A DNA stretch of 64,000 nucleotides from positions 2,232,001-2,296,000 of the forward strand of contig JAHYIO010000037.1 in NCBI GenBank assembly GCA_020543525.1, in the 5' to 3' direction. This document shows, piece by piece, positions 8,634 to 17,963 of the stretch. Source of the stretch: Coriolopsis trogii (taxonomy: Eukaryota > Basidiomycota > Agaricomycetes > Polyporales > Polyporaceae). A model generated the notes under the pieces. It saw nothing but the letters and a program-made list of their open reading frames with translations, made no database searches and was not told the origin of the DNA. The translations under genes and the position numbers were made by a program. The first letter of the stretch is position 1; the number at the start of each line of letters is the position of its first letter.

Positions 8634-11310
8634 ATGTGTTTCGATTGCCAGGCTCGTAAGCCGACATGGTCGAGCGTGACGTTTGGTGTGTATATCTGTC
8701 TCGACTGCTCGAACGTGCACCGCAACATGGGTGTGCACATCAGCTTTGTCCGGTGAGTGTTCGTTTGGGCAAATGACAGGCAGTCTCATCTCCTTGCAAG
8801 GTCGACAAACCTAGACAGCTGGCGGCTCAACCAGCTCCGAACCATGAACATCGGCGGAAACACCTCCGCCACCGACCTTCTCACCAAGCACGGCGGCACA
8901 GCCCTCCTCCAGGACTCGGACACGAAGAAACAGTATTTGAGCCGAGTCGCGGAGCTCTATCAGGAGGAACTTGCGCTGCGAGTGAAGGAGGATGCTAGGA
9001 GGTGCGTTTCTACTCTGTCTAGCGCATGCATCGATGCCAGCAAATGGCTACAGATATCCCGACAAGATTGTCGTTGACGGGGTTGAGGCTGCCCCCGCCC
9101 CTGCTGCACAAGCCGCAGACGACGACGACTTCTTCTCGTCCTGAGACAAGCCTGCGAGCCCCAAATCCTCCATCACCTCTTCCAAGCCCTCCGCACCACC
9201 TGTCATCGGCCACTCTGTCAGCGCCAACACGGGCCCTCGTACAGTGAGCTCCGCTTCGCTCCGGTCGAACTCTACCACATCTACTGCCTCAAGACCAGTC
9301 TCCACGCTCGGAGCCTCTGGCTCAACTCCTCCACCCCCTTTGTCGCCAGCACGGCCTCTGCGGCTCCCAAAAATCCAAGCTCGGCGGTCTGGGTGCGAAG
9401 AAGGCGGCTCCTGTCGACTTTGCAGAGGCAGAGCGGAAGGCAGCTGAGGAAGCGGAGCGTATATGCCAGCTTGGGTACGACCGCTAGCGGGAAAAGGCTG
9501 AGGAGGAGGCTCGTGCACGGGCTGCTGAGCAGGCTGCCGCGACAAAGGCCAAGTCGCTATGACAAAGCCCGTCGCTGCTGCTCTCGTTGCCCCGAAGGGG
9601 AACACACAGGACATGGAGCGGCTGGGGATGGGCATAAAGCGTCTTGGGTTCGGAGCAGTCTCGGCTGCGGCGGCAGCTTCGACCAGGTGAGACCATCGTT
9701 TGGTCGTGGTCTGCAAAACCGTTCACTGACTCGTCTTCCGACCATCAGCGCAGCAACCTCTGAGGATGCACCCACTTTCGCGCGCGAGAAGTTCGGGAAC
9801 CAAACGCCGATCTCGTCGGACATGTACTTTAGGCGTAACTCGTACGACCCGAACGCGATCGCGCAGGCGCAGACGTGGCAGTCGTTCCAGGGCGCGCAGT
9901 CGATCTCGTCGAACCAGTACTTTGGCAAGGAGGAAGAGGAGATGGGTGGCGTCGGTCACAGACAGGACGGCGGGTTGCTGAGCGACGGGACGCTGGCTGG
10001 GCTAAAGTTGGCGGCGCAAGACGCGATTTCCGAGGTGCTCGCGAACCCCGACGTTCTGCACGTCGGGGAAAGCATCCTTCAAGGCGCTCTCAAGGTATGT
10101 GACCATCTGCTTCTAACCCCATACCGGGGTCCCAACAGATCTGTGTTGCAGCCAGGGGGCACCCATCCGGTTGACGCCTGACATCCACCCCTGTGGTACC
10201 CCACTCAAATCGGTGGCCGGGGTCCCAATTTGAACTTGAAAGCCCCATTTCGACGGATTTGCCCACTATTCGTGCACTGTGCTTCTAAACTTCACCAAAA
10301 CCCAGAAAATGATCTACAAGTAGATACCCCATTCACATAAGGTCAAATTATGGCGAGATTGAACCTGCATGCCCACAAAATGTGAGCGATTATAGACGGA
10401 TGAAGTCAGGTGACAAGCTCCCTTCATCTTATCTGGACCAAGACAAGCGCCAACGCACCTCGGGTGCATGTCCGAGATCTGATTATCGTACTCACTGGCA
10501 GACTTGCCCTTGGAGTCCGTTAAATAAGTATTACTGCCATGCTCTTATCAGAAGTCTCTCCTATGCTACATCATGCCACATATAGTGTGTTAGATGAAAA
10601 CCTGTCATTTTACTGAGCAGAACCGCCTACATTTGCTAAGGGTAGTATTGTCAGAGTCAGAGAAAATGCACCAACTGCTGAAGATCGTTGTTTGTGGCGT
10701 CAATAAGTCGTAGCTACTAGCACAGAATCATCAAATAAATTGTCTGTATGCATCGCAGTACTTAGTGGAGGTGTTCTCACGTCCATATACACAGCTCTGC
10801 GGACAGGAAGTCCTGTAGTAGTGAGCACATGTATATGGCCCACCATGCATATTTTCATTGTGCGGGGAGCGGGGAGCCTAACTTCATTGATATATGCAAT
10901 AACTCCAACTAATTGTTGGATCGTACATTATCAGACAAGGAGAGAATGTCCTGGATGCCTCTGAACCGGAGGTTGGATTACAGTAAGCTCCCACTGGCAA
11001 GAGCAACGGCATAGTACATGCTGTAATGAGCTGGTCGGGGGAAAATAGAGCAACAACAAGCGAGAAGGGTCATCTAGTATATATATAACAAAGACCGGAC
11101 TCACCAAAAGGTGGAGGGAGGTAGGTAGTCATCAAGCGTGTCATTGTGTGTGAGAGAGCGTGAAGTTATCTAATCTATCCGAGTACCCCCCCTCAAACAG
11201 GTGGCCGGGGTCCAGCGCCAAACTTGAAACGGTCGATGTGCGAAATCAACCAGATGGGTGCCCCCTGGTTGCAGCTCTCCGACTACCTTGCGCAATCGTC
11301 TAAGCAGTAG
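8634..11310 (+). pseudogene. GLO3: Glo3-type ArfGAP fragment, copy A
   Basis: Exons 8634-8752, 8801-9001, 9054-9686, 9749-10094 and 11275-11310 can be joined. The first begins at [12 protein letters not shown] and carries the CX2C...CX2C zinc finger and the arginine-finger region of ArfGAP. The third is low-complexity and then Lys/Glu/Ala-rich. The fourth carries two ISS motifs (ISSDMYF and ISSNQYFG), typical of the Glo3/ArfGAP2-3 regulatory motif. Lesions: exon 1 (before MCFDC) is missing; TGA at 9142-9144, probably a former TGG before DKP; TAG at 9484-9486 and a further stop and shift near 9560; and a hAT-like element inserted at the last 3' splice site. ArfGAPs of this type act on Arf1 in COPI transport, but this copy cannot make such a protein. 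Confidence 0.75.
10153..11267. mobile_element. Non-autonomous hAT-like element
   Basis: Terminal inverted repeats CAGGGGGCACCCATC and an 8-base duplication GTTGCAGC (10145-10152 and 11268-11275) bracket 1115 bases. The empty site is preserved in unit copy B, where GTTGCAGC occurs once inside the ArfGAP intron-exon border. A 3-base core with GGTGGCCGGGGTCC recurs near each end (about 10209 and 11200) as a subterminal repeat. There is no transposase; internal frames are short. The 8-base duplication and CAG ends are typical of the hAT superfamily. Confidence 0.85.
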
Positions 11311-12034
11311 TACACTGTGTCATCGTCACGTTGGGTTACACGGTCGCCACTGGTTGTATGGCAAAGGTTGGGTATCCGGCGTGTACTTCTGTTCTCCTCC
11401 ATCCCAGGCAGCTTCGGCAGCACACTTTGCATTGTCCTCTTAGCTTTCTGGTTATTCATTCATCATCTTCGGTTGGACGGGTGGTGTGTCGCATTGACAG
11501 ATGTGTCCATGAACCAACGTGCGGGGCTCTGTATTATTTGTTATAGCATTCTGCAGTCATCGTACATATGCGAGACATACGTGGTGCGTCTGTTCATCAT
11601 CATTGTCGAGTTCGGTTATGCCCATGTTATGACAGGAAATATTCTCTGCCACTCACACCCAGTCAGGATGCTTGCACATGCATCACCCATTGCTATAGCA
11701 GCAGGAGACAACATAAAGTGTTCTGGTAAGAGGCGCACTCGTCATTCTACCCCCAAGCCTGACTTTCTAATCTCACATCTCCGTCAATTGCCCCACAACT
11801 AGATGACGTTTGGCAAGGACGTGGTCCGGCGAAGCAATGACACCGGCATCTCCTTGACAATAATGACAGATTATGGAGGAGTATATCGCAGACTATCACA
11901 ATGTACCGTATGGTATGGCAGGCATACAACAACAAAAGCCATTTGACAGGTGCTATGAGAGCTGAACAAGAAGCATGGTCTCAGGCGAGTCCCATGTACG
12001 AACCATAGGGCCACCGACCCACCGATTGCTGTCA
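11311..12034. other. Region without a recognised gene
   Basis: The first 39 bases are the end of unit A. The rest has several open frames on plus (the longest 11317-11802) but no start context, splice pattern or domain that I recognise. I see no repeat shared with the rest of the window. Confidence 0.4.
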
Positions 12035-13049
12035 TATCAGTTGCGCGTATATGGCGGGGGCAACGTTCCTTCGCCCGTCAATCTCAGCCCGGAGTCGAGG
12101 GACTGTCGTACCATGGGTGGTGGCAGGCTCGGAGGGTCGCTGATGCGTGTGCCTCGCAGGAAGCGCATCAGCAACTTTCCTCGCGAAGAGTGCGATGGTG
12201 CAGTCGCCATCACTGAGCGCTCCCTCTCTGCATCGGCCAACGCTCCATCCAAGGCTCAATTCACGACCACGGCCACACTCGTTGTGGGGGAGCGGAAGGG
12301 TCGATCCGTTGCTGTGTCCGACGCTGGGAAAGTGCTTTCTATCTTTGAGGAGCGCACCTGCGATGAATTGACGTCGCGCCACGTCCCGAATGGGTGCACA
12401 TCTGTAGTGGGTGAGTGGATGCACCAGTGTCAGCATTCGATTGGTGGGACCAACGCATATGCAAAGACGTATCGTCAATTGGACTGCAAGCGGCGCATGG
12501 CACACGCGTCCGTTGGAGATATCACATCAGGATCACGGCGGTCAGCACGACCACTGCTACTCCTCTGCCAATGGTGCCGCCTATGATCACTCCGAGGTTG
12601 GTTGCAGATTTGGACACAGCTGGCACTGGGCGGTCTTGAGTTGCCATGACCGTGGATGCATTGGCAGAGAGGCTGTCGAGCCTGTTGGTATGCCTGTGAT
12701 AGTGCCCGATGTTGCAGGCATGAGCGAGGAGGGCAAGAGGGCAGAGCTGGATGTGGACTCGGTGACCATCCGCGACACTGACATGGATGTCGACTCAAAC
12801 GATTCTGGAGAAGAGGAAGTCGATAATTCTGGGATGTGATGCACAACTTACCGTCAACTCTGACCCCGCCATCTCTGAGGGCTCATATGACCCTGTTGCC
12901 GCTCTTAACGATAGAGAGGTGAATGGACATATTGATCTTGAGGCTCCTACGTCAACTTCTCGTCCCGCCTCACAGGCCTTAGTGAATGGCTTGGCCATGG
13001 TGGTGAATGACGGCCCACGCCAGTCCCCAAGTGTAAGATTGATAGACAT
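12035..13049 (-). pseudogene. Decayed single-pass membrane protein gene
   Basis: On minus, three blocks appear in the order expected of a basidiomycete type I membrane protein, but in different frames. First a Ser/Thr-rich stalk (about 12840-12680). Then a transmembrane segment, LGVIIGGTIGRGVAVVVL (about 12610-12560), directly after a short Asn-rich stretch. Then a cytoplasmic tail that ends LPPPYTRN before a stop at 12037. Frame changes between the blocks and stops within the tail suggest decay, although introns could explain some of it. The sequence at 61019-62779 has the same general plan (stalk, IIGGTLRGVVVLLLALLL, tail). Function unknown. Confidence 0.4.
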
Positions 13050-14204
13050 ATTGGGACGTAGATAAGATTAGATACATATGTATATCACTTAATCGGGTAC
13101 GTGGAGCGCGCACACTGCAGGCAACCCACAATTTTGCAAGATGCAATAGCTAGGGGATAGCTGTGCAAAAGGGCAAACTATCACATTATCATGAGAAGAC
13201 TAAATTGCTTTGTACAAGGTGACTTATTGCATGCCTTTTTCAGGGCTATCCTGATCAGCCCTAAGTAAGCTATTCTCAGCATGTACTAATTTAGCCTATT
13301 GCCCTTTGTATCAGGGAAGTATCAGTTATTTCATGGCAAGCCCTCTGCAGTACCAGATAGGTTTACTAGCCTCTTCTGAATGGGCCATGCAATAGCTATT
13401 TTGGTACAAGACTTTTCAAGCCTGTGATAAGAAGTGTTCACTACCTGTACAAAGTAAATCTACCGCCTCTTGCCAAAGGTAAGCTAAGCGGAGTCAGTAT
13501 ATATTCAAACTAGGTTATCCACCATTGACAGGTTGAAGCCATGTCAAAGGTTATAGGTGCAAAATATGCAAAATATACATGATCTCAACCAATTGGGAGA
13601 TTTAACCTGATAATTGGGCATCCTCTGGGTGAGAAAAAAGTGGGCTTAGTTTGAAATTGTTGTTCTAAGTAGTCTCGACAGTCTTCTGGTGCTTACTATA
13701 GTCAACTGCTCTACCTGTTGCAGTTCTGTGGTTGTCGACAAGAATAGTCCCGTACAAAGTGTTCGACCAAGCCTTTGTTCAGTATATATATGGTGAGTTG
13801 TGATTGTGTCAAGCGATTCTGTGTGGAATCAAGAGACAACTTGTCTAAGTATGGTAAGGAGCCGTGATAAGGATCAGATATATATGCACAGTGTGGTACT
13901 GTGCGGTGTCATATGGACAACTTGGGCAGTATTGTAGTGAGTGATACCGAGCCTTCATGAGTGTCCTTGAGTGAGACTGTGTCGTGTTGAGCCAAGTTGT
14001 CCCATGTGGTGCCGTGCCATGCACCATGCAGTGCGGTGTTGCGCGGATGATTTGGGACGAGGACATAACAAGCCTTTGTGAGCATTCTCGAGCAAGCCTG
14101 CATCATTGTGTTTATCCAACTGCCATTCCAACATGCGGCAAGTAGAGGACTTATCTTAGTAGATGGTAACGTGCTGTGATAAGCCGCGGGCGTCTTTACC
14201 AAGC
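13050..14204. other. Non-coding stretch
   Basis: No gene is seen. The left half has moderately A+T-rich sequence with loosely repeated words such as GCAATAGCTA. The right half (13840-14200) is rich in G and T on plus. It ends at the LTR that begins at 14205. Confidence 0.45.
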
Positions 14205-14533
14205 TGTCGCGACCTGTGGTCAAGCGAGACACGGAAGGAGACTGAGGTGTCGAGTGAGGGTGAGAGTACGAGTCTTGTGCAGCGAGAGTGGAGCAAGGCT
14301 CAACACACAGGGCTGGAGACAAGTTGTATTGAGAGAATGTAAGTGAACAAAAATACAGCGAGGCTCACCTGGAGACAAGAGGTTGAAACTGAAGTCTCCA
14401 GGTGGCAAGTGTCTACTACTTATATATGGAGAACAATAAGCGCTAGGGACAATAGGTCACAGGCGTGCACGAGAGCGCTGGAACAATAGTGGAAGCGTGG
14501 ACGAAGAACAATGGAAATGAGGGGTTCATGACA
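14205..14533 (-). mobile_element. Solo-like LTR of gypsy family G2
   Basis: This 329-base LTR is the same length as, and very similar to, the LTRs of G2 (16264-16592 and 21763-22091), in the opposite orientation. It begins TGTCATGAACC and ends GGTCGCGACA on minus. The bases on its two sides (CAAGC and CCTTG) do not form a 5-base duplication, so it is not a simple solo LTR. It sits exactly at the broken 3' side of G1b, whose remaining pol and 3' LTR are absent beyond it. Confidence 0.85.
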
Positions 14534-16263
14534 CCTTGATGTTGTATCCCGAATTCTTTCTTGTAGTTTGATGTTGATGCTATTGACGAATAATTCGTTA
14601 GGTAGCAAGGTTACTTCTTCATTGTCATGATTTCCTGGGTCATAGTCCGCTCTTCTTGACAGAGCGTCCGCTTGAGTTATTGTTTTGCCTGGTTGTTGTA
14701 TTAATTGGACGTTGAATTGTGACAAATATAGGCTCCATCTTGCTTGTCGTCGGTTTAATTTCTGTGCTGATCTGAAGTAAGTCAAATTCTTATGGTCCGA
14801 TAGGATTTGCACTGGATGTTTTGCGCCCTAAAGGTAATGTCTCCATGCTTCCAGTGCTCGGATGATTGCTAGTAATTCTCTGTCGTAGATTTGGTAATTT
14901 CTTTCTGGTTCAGAAAATGTTTTAGAAAGGTAGGCGCAAGGATGCCATAACCTGTTGGTTCCTAATTGTCGTAATACTGCCTCTGTTGCCACTTTGGAGG
15001 CATTACATTCAATTTGGAATGGTCTTTCAATATCGGGTATTTTTAGGATAGGTGCTTCTTGAAATTTGGCCTTGAGTCTATCAAATGCTTTTTGGCATTC
15101 TTATGACCACTGAAACTTCTGTCCCTTCTTTGTCAACTCTATTAATGGTTTTGCCAGATGGGAATAGTTCTGAATGAATCTTCTATAGAAATTTCCAAAC
15201 CCTAGAAAACTTTGCACTTGTTTGACGGTAGTTGGAATCGGCCATTGGGCTAGACCTTCCAGTTTGACTGGGTCCATCGCGATTTGTCCTGGTTTGATGA
15301 TTGCTCCTAGAAATTCAACTTCTGTTACCTCAAATTCACATTTTTCTGCTTTAAGGTATAAATCATGTTCTCCGAGTCTTTTGATTACTAGTTCAGTTCT
15401 TTTCTGATGTTCTGGAATAGTTTGAGAGAATATTAGTATATCGTCCATATAGATTACTATCCATCTTTTGGATAGATAGTCCCAGAAAATGTCGTTCATC
15501 ATGGCTTGGAATGTGGCCAGTGCGTTGCATAGCCTAAAGAACATGACTGTGGGCTCAAATAGTCCTCTTGGCGTTTTGAACGCTGCTTTCCACTGGTCCC
15601 CATCTTTGACACGAACATTATTGTATCCGGCTTGTACATCTAGTTTGGAGAAAATTTTAGCTTCTGCCAATTGACCTGTTAAGTCTGAGATTAGTGATAA
15701 CAGATATACATTTTCTTATTGTTCCATCGTTTAGATAGCGATAATCTTGAATTGGTCGCATGCTTCCATCCTTTTTCTGGACAAAGAAGAGAGGGGAAGC
15801 CATGGGTGACTTAGATGGTCGGATATATCCCTTTGCTAGATTTTCATCTATAAATTTGTCAAGTTCCTTTCATTCCGTTAGGGATAATGGATATATTTTG
15901 CAATCCTTTGGTTTGAACTCTGGTTTTAGATCTGTTGCATGGTCCCATGGTCTTGAGTCCGGGAACCATTCAGCTGACTTCTTTTCGAAAATGTATTTGT
16001 ATTGGTGAAGATATTCTGGCAGGAATTCTTTTGGATCTCGTGTATTTTTATTCTGCATTGCTTGAACGGCCAATTCCATTGCTTTGGTGACTCGGCTAAT
16101 AATCGGGCTAGCCTGGTTTTGCTTCTTCCATAGTTTCCCGATAGTCGCGCTTCCAGATTGACTCTATCAGTCTTTCTCTTCCCATACCTTGATTTGGTTA
16201 TAGGCGATTACTCCATCTTGTGATTCGGAAGTGAAAGTTATTTCTAATCCTCACATAGGTACT
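14534..16263 (-). pseudogene. G1b pol fragment (protease end, reverse transcriptase, RNase H)
   Basis: Reading leftward, the fragment covers the protease-RT linker (16079-15870), the reverse transcriptase with [11 protein letters not shown] (near 15450), and RNase H ending with [13 protein letters not shown] (near 14800-14760) and then RDTTSR, where the G2 LTR cuts it. Several stops and shifts are present, for example near 15104. Compared with the G1 palindrome copies it keeps the uninterrupted [10 protein letters not shown] junction, which shows that the 5-base insertion there is derived. Confidence 0.8.
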
Positions 16264-16592
16264 TGTCATGAACCCCTCATTTCCATTGTTCTTCGTCCGC
16301 GCTTCCACTATTGTTCCAGCGCTCTCGTGCACGCCTGTGACCTATTGTCCCTAGCGCTTATTGTTCTCCATATATAAGTAGTAGACGCTTGCCACCTGGA
16401 GACTTCAGTTTCGACCTCTTGTCTCCAGGTGAGCCTCGCTGTATTTTTGTTCACTTACATTCTCTCAATACAACTTGTCTCCAGCCCTGTGTGTTGAGCC
16501 TTGCTCCACTCTCGCTGCACAAGACTCGTACTCTCACCCTCACTCGACACCTCAGTCTCCTTCCGTGTCTCGCTTGACCACAGGTTGCGACA
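16264..16592 (+). repeat. G2 5' LTR
   Basis: It begins TGTCATGAAC and ends GTTGCGACA. It contains a TATA-like CCATATATAAG at about 16368-16378, which should be the start of the promoter. A 62-codon frame inside it is open in all G2 LTRs but is probably chance. Confidence 0.9.
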
Positions 16593-17144
16593 CTAGGTCG
16601 AAACTCTCTTTCGAGTGCCAGTGAATATCAAACCCAATCCACCCTGGCGTTACCCCCAGGACCTACATCATGTAAGCGTTGGACGCACGCTTTCAACGAG
16701 AAGTCAGTAGAGGACGCCGCGTACGACCCCATCCACAAGAAATTCTTCCTCTGTGACCAACAACCGTGTGGCAATCGCTACGAGTCGTTCATTAACGTCC
16801 GAAACACACCATTTGTCAAACCAACGGACGACAACAAGAAACTTATCCAAGACTGACTAGCTAACCCGCCAGCTGAACCCGCACACGACACATCACGACC
16901 ACCTCTGCGGGGTGCAGCACAACGGGCACCTAGCCAGCCAGCGAGTCAATGACCCACACCTCCACCTGCTTCACCAATACCCCCGGGGATCACACTGGCA
17001 GCAGAGCGGTTAGAACAGTGACGTACGTCAATTGACCGCACTACCCCTCTACCTCTACCTGACGTCATTGACCTGAATTCCCCACCCCCCATCCCTCCAC
17101 GATCTCCTGCTCGAACTCAAAGCTCCGGTCGTGCTTCACCCAAC
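16593..17144 (+). pseudogene. G2 leader with broken N-terminal Gag extension
   Basis: A frame in phase with gag runs through this leader and encodes SCKRWTHAF, then YDPIHKKFFLCDQQPCGNR and a Pro-rich linker, before meeting MSSTLSDS at 17145. Three TGA codons break it (near 16854, 16949 and 17021). The motif CX3QPCXNR is shared with the Gag N-terminus of G1 (40845-42560), which suggests that the real Gag once began upstream. The stops are all of the kind expected from CGA to TGA change. Confidence 0.55.
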
Positions 17145-17963
17145 ATGAGCTCTACACTGTCGGACAGTATGCTCAAAATGTTCATGCCCGCGCCGTACGA
17201 CGGAAAGGACAGAGCAGAGGCGTTAGCGTACCTTGCACAGGCCAGGACCTTCTTCACACTACTCCCCGACGCTTCGTTCACAACGGGGATGAAGTTTATG
17301 ACACTTCTGAACCTGCTGACCGTGGATGCAGCGTCCTGGGCCCTACCCTACTACGCCAAACTCGACTCAGCTTGGGCGGACTTCGATAACTTCGAAAATG
17401 ACTTCACTACCCATTTCTGTGCCGTCAACAACAAGGCAGCCGCTCTGGACGAGCTCAAACACTGGTGCCGGGGCGCAAATCGTCCGAAGATAGTCAACCT
17501 TAAAGAGTGGACAGCCAAGTTCAATGCACTCCTTGCGCATACAGCCTTATCGGCTGAAGACGGACGTGTACGGTACCAAGACGCACTCCCAGTAGATCTT
17601 CAACGTCACCTCGCTGTCACCGCCAATGACGTCTCCGATCTCAGCAAGACGCAGGGAGTTGTCCTGAAGATGGCGCAGTCACTCGCACAGGTCGAGGCAG
17701 CTCAGTTCCGACCCTGGCAAACTAAGAGGAAGGGACGCCAACCTCAGAAGTCCGCCGCCACCGCAACACCCAAGGTAGAGACCCGAACCTGTCGCCTTTG
17801 TGGCAAGGTTGGTCACCTTGCGCGGAACTGCCGATCCAACAAAGTGGCCGCCACGCAAGTCGGCAAACTTGAGGACATCATCAAGGGCCTGGAAGCGAAG
17901 CTGGCTTCCACGTCGACCACAACCGCACAAGTTGTCGAGCAGGACAAAGCGGAGGATTTTTGA
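17145..17963 (+). CDS. G2 Gag
   Basis: The frame of 272 residues begins with ATG at 17145. It has a retrotransposon Gag/capsid-like domain (residues about 15-180, with the helical block around YYAKLDSAWADFDNFENDF) and one zinc knuckle CRLCGKVGHLARNC (CX2CX4HX4C, near residue 220). It ends AEDF followed by TGA at 17961-17963. It assembles the particle that packages the element RNA. The frame may be only the C-terminal part of a longer Gag that is broken in the leader. Pol overlaps it by 4 bases in the -1 frame. Confidence 0.88.
   Translation: MSSTLSDSMLKMFMPAPYDGKDRAEALAYLAQARTFFTLLPDASFTTGMKFMTLLNLLTVDAASWALPYYAKLDSAWADFDNFENDFTTHFCAVNNKAAALDELKHWCRGANRPKIVNLKEWTAKFNALLAHTALSAEDGRVRYQDALPVDLQRHLAVTANDVSDLSKTQGVVLKMAQSLAQVEAAQFRPWQTKRKGRQPQKSAATATPKVETRTCRLCGKVGHLARNCRSNKVAATQVGKLEDIIKGLEAKLASTSTTTAQVVEQDKAEDF
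17950..17963 (+). promoter_or_regulatory. Candidate -1 recoding site at the G2 gag stop
   Basis: The gag stop lies in GGATTTTTGA. Pol is open in the -1 frame from 17960 and has no ATG near its start. Five T residues let a Phe tRNA slip back one base and read TTG instead of TGA. G1 and G1b carry the same GGATTTTTGA at their gag ends. The heptamer is not the classical X XXY YYZ form. Confidence 0.5.

Larger units (their letters stand above)
4626..11349. repeat. Segmental duplication unit, copy A
   Basis: This unit recurs inverted as copy B (26152-30420) and directly as copy C (56942-60749). It holds, left to right, a non-coding flank (4626-5037), an intact Crinkler-kinase gene on minus and a broken ArfGAP gene on plus. 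Copy A is interrupted by a 1317-base element at 5047-6363 and a 1115-base element at 10153-11267. Homology with copy B ends on the right at 11349 after the bases GTCGCCACT. On the left it ends near 4626, next to Plavaka-1. No terminal inverted repeats or target duplications mark the unit, so it looks like a duplicated chromosomal segment rather than one transposon. Confidence 0.75.

Noticed and set aside
9048..9716. 222-codon minus-strand frame opposite ArfGAP copies A and B (26656-27324 in B)
   Set aside because: Antisense of a low-complexity exon; in copy C the frame is changed by indels, and the plus strand holds the recognisable ArfGAP.
4626..11349. The duplicated unit as a Helitron or Starship-like mobile element
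   Set aside because: No CTRR end with hairpin, no Rep/helicase, no tyrosine recombinase, and no consistent termini between copies A, B and C.
16389..16577. 62-codon frame in the G2 LTRs, also at 14220-14408 and 21888-22076
   Set aside because: Present in every LTR because the LTRs are copies; it overlaps the promoter and leader and has no recognisable domain.
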